From Xestospongia muta (Eukaryota; Porifera; Demospongiae; Haplosclerida; Petrosiidae), in contig OY848919.1 of assembly GCA_963693285.1 (NCBI GenBank), positions 5,238,136 to 5,302,135 of the forward strand: DNA of 64,000 nt, written 5' to 3'. Within the stretch, counting starts at the first letter, position 1. Every line of letters begins with the position of its first letter. The notes under the pieces are model-generated. The model was not told the DNA's origin, ran no database searches, and worked only from the letters and a program-made list of their open reading frames with translations. Below, piece by piece: positions 61,930 through 64,000 of this stretch. Made by a program: the position numbers and the translations under genes.

Positions 61930-62013
61930 CTATAAAGCACTAACGAGTATATATAGAGTAGATAGTAAACAGACAAACTCTAGAAACGATCGAATCTTTA
62001 AAGCTACATTGTC
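61930..62013 (+). promoter_or_regulatory. Conserved promoter with TATA box, second receptor gene
   Basis: This is near-identical to 51779-51862. TATATATA at 61948-61955 lies about 60 bases before the ATG. Confidence 0.55.
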
Positions 62014-64000
62014 ATGTTACAGATATTCTTTTTTATCTTGCCAATTCTCTTTTCCTGCTTAATGCGATGTAGTGGAAAGAGTAATCACATCTTTCCAGTT
62101 AATTCATCCTCTGATTTAGAGCAGTACCTGTGCAACACAACATGGTCCTCTCAATACCTTATGTTCTTGTTAAACAGTTCCGTTAACTTCACTATTTCAC
62201 CTGGTGAATTCTGTCAAGTGGCAACTCAGCAAAGAAGCATAATTGAAATACGCAGTAATTCTTCAACAGAATCAGCAAATATAACATGTGTTCATAATGA
62301 TACACTGCAGACATTTTCGCAGCAAAGACGAGGTCTAGTTTTCTTCAACTCTCAAGTGACTCTTAAACATTTGGTGATTACAAATTGTGGTACATATCTC
62401 ACTACTATACAAGATACTGCAATCACTGACTACCTCAATAGTTCATCTCTGTATTACACTTCATCTCATGCTGCTACCTTAGTCTTTGTTCATTGTCAGG
62501 TCAATATAACTCAAGCTAACGTCTATAACTCGTATGGGTTTGCTGTGATTGGTGTAAATTTATATAACTCTACTATTGATAATGTTAGTATGTCTAATTC
62601 ATCATATAGTCCTGAAATATACCAAACTAACAAGCAGAGTATCGGAAGTGGTTTTCTTCTTCATTACATGGATATTAACAATGCTTTTGAACAGGTTGAA
62701 CAGGTATCTGATATATATATTAATGATGTCTCTTTCTCATATAACTATGGTTACAACACTAATTCTTGCATTACTGATACCTACTATAACAAACATTCAT
62801 CATCTTCTGGTGGTTCCAATCCTATAGTCAATGCAGCTGGACTAACAATACTTTACACACAACAGAATACTAGTCGTCAAGTGTCAGTTTATATAACTGA
62901 GTCACATTTTATTTATAATAGTGGTAGTTTTGCAGGTGGTATGTTTATTTTACAATATCACACTATTGCTGTCACTAACACAACAATTACCAATACAGTA
63001 TTCAGTCATAACATTAACTATCAGCATTGTCATGGAGCAGCTATTGTCTTTTATTGGTATTCATTACTTAAATCTAAATATGAAAGATTAACACCACTTT
63101 ATTTTTATAACACATCATTTTTAAAACACGAAGGTATTGACTACTACCCAATAAACAGTTTGGACTATGGAGCTGTCTATATTGGTATTGTAAATCCTGG
63201 ACTTGTTCATCTTGATATTCTTTTTAGTAGATGTACATTTTTAGAAAATTTTGTTGCGAATACAGGAGCTTGTCTATATGCCACAGTCTATCAATTTGAT
63301 GACAATACAGGTGATGTCTCTATTATATTGGACAGTACTATTGCAACAAACAATTCTCAATATATTAGAATCCCATTTGTATCATCAGCAGGTATATTTT
63401 ATTTCCAAAGAATTGCTAAAGTTTACATCACTGGGACATCTATCTTCAGTAACAATTATGGATCAGTTATAAGTTCTAAAAGCTCAAACGTCTATCTATC
63501 TGGTAATTTAACTTTTAATAATAATTATGCCACAAATGGTCCTGCAGTTTTTCTCGTAGGCAGCTGTCAATTACATTTTATGAGCGAAGTTATAGCCAAG
63601 TTTACTAATAATTGGGCTGAGTTAATGGGAGGAGCTATACATGCTAGAGGTGATGGAAAGTGCGCCATACACATTGACTCAAATGTTGAACAAGTAATGT
63701 TCTCAGACAATGAAGCAAGAAGAGCTGGAATATCAATATATGCAGAGCCTATATTCTCATGTTATATCAACAACTCAGACTTTCTTAAATCTCCTCATGA
63801 AACAATGAAATATTATAATCAACACTTCAATTTTACCAAAACGAAATCAAAATCTTCTTTGCTTCAGGTTTCAACTATTCCACAAACGCTTACAGAAGGT
63901 GGTGATATACAACCACCTCTACAAATATATCCAGGACAGGAAATTTATTACTGTATTTCAGCTAGAGATGCTCTTGATAGAAACGTTTATTCTACCATAG
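62014..64000 (+). CDS. Beta-helix/multipass membrane protein, second copy (runs off the window)
   Basis: The frame is open from ATG 62014 to the last base: 662 codons with no stop. The signal peptide MLQIFFFILPILFSCLMRC and the first 190 residues are very close to the 51863 gene. After that the ectodomain diverges strongly (for example YNYGYNTNSCITDTYYNKH) while keeping its length and the beta-helix texture with many N-x-S/T sites. The final part (FNNNYATNGPAVFLV, LMGGAIHAR, YPGQEIYYCISARDALDRNV) aligns again with residues about 490-670. The Cys-rich and membrane parts lie beyond the window. Confidence 0.75.
   Translation, partial: MLQIFFFILPILFSCLMRCSGKSNHIFPVNSSSDLEQYLCNTTWSSQYLMFLLNSSVNFTISPGEFCQVATQQRSIIEIRSNSSTESANITCVHNDTLQTFSQQRRGLVFFNSQVTLKHLVITNCGTYLTTIQDTAITDYLNSSSLYYTSSHAATLVFVHCQVNITQANVYNSYGFAVIGVNLYNSTIDNVSMSNSSYSPEIYQTNKQSIGSGFLLHYMDINNAFEQVEQVSDIYINDVSFSYNYGYNTNSCITDTYYNKHSSSSGGSNPIVNAAGLTILYTQQNTSRQVSVYITESHFIYNSGSFAGGMFILQYHTIAVTNTTITNTVFSHNINYQHCHGAAIVFYWYSLLKSKYERLTPLYFYNTSFLKHEGIDYYPINSLDYGAVYIGIVNPGLVHLDILFSRCTFLENFVANTGACLYATVYQFDDNTGDVSIILDSTIATNNSQYIRIPFVSSAGIFYFQRIAKVYITGTSIFSNNYGSVISSKSSNVYLSGNLTFNNNYATNGPAVFLVGSCQLHFMSEVIAKFTNNWAELMGGAIHARGDGKCAIHIDSNVEQVMFSDNEARRAGISIYAEPIFSCYINNSDFLKSPHETMKYYNQHFNFTKTKSKSSLLQVSTIPQTLTEGGDIQPPLQIYPGQEIYYCISARDALDRNVYSTI

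Noticed and set aside
1..64000. tRNA, rRNA or CRISPR features
   Set aside because: I saw no cloverleaf-type sequence, rRNA motif or repeat-spacer array by eye; a covariance scan was not possible.

Overview
The window is nuclear DNA of an animal, most likely a demosponge (Amphimedon-like). It is AT-rich. Its genes have many short GT-AG introns, DNA-transposon and retrotransposon remnants are frequent, and there is no operon structure. Recognisable metazoan-type genes are the kinetochore scaffold KNL1, a Hey-type Orange domain, PAM16/Magmas, DOMON proteins and NHL repeats. The sponge assignment is inference; the eukaryotic nature is directly visible from the splice structure.

Layout. 0-2.7 kb: retroelement debris (a YADD reverse transcriptase) and an orphan copy of KNL1 exons 4-5. 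4.4-13.3 kb: minus-strand DOMON genes, two intact (4468-5281 and 12497-13310) and one broken, with a damaged PAM16 gene between them. 6.8-8.3 kb: a dead copy of the KNL1 5' end, head-to-head with the first DOMON gene. 14.9-28.0 kb: the real KNL1 gene on the plus strand, at least 17 exons. It carries the SILK and RVSF PP1-docking motifs, three MELT-like repeats, a Q/E-rich coiled coil built of 24-residue repeats, and a C-terminal region presumed to be RWD. 30.2-33.6 kb: a patchwork of orphan exons and fragments (a low-complexity ORF with an in-frame stop, hAT transposase tail, Hey Orange-domain exon, NHL repeats). 33.9-46.6 kb: three intronless minus-strand copies of a bacterial-type thiaminase I gene. 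Two are intact and one has a single frameshift; they are interleaved with partial copies of the KNL1 3' end and decayed Ty3/gypsy sequence. 47.6-64 kb: a cluster of large membrane proteins with a beta-helix-like ectodomain, a Cys-rich linker and about eight membrane helices. One is intact (51863-55534), one runs off the window end (62014-64000), and several are decayed.

Main points. The region has grown by repeated segmental duplication. One unit is DOMON gene plus KNL1 5' end; another is KNL1 3' end plus thiaminase. The functional KNL1 gene is the parent of both. The most notable content is the thiaminase I family, which has the VGIYPW..D opening, the catalytic-type Cys and the downstream [YF]SE glutamate, has no introns, and is probably a horizontal acquisition from bacteria. 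Three short inverted-repeat (MITE-like) families are described, one linked to a transposase remnant. There is also a foldback element whose two arms carry a hammerhead-like core (CTGATGA...GAAA).
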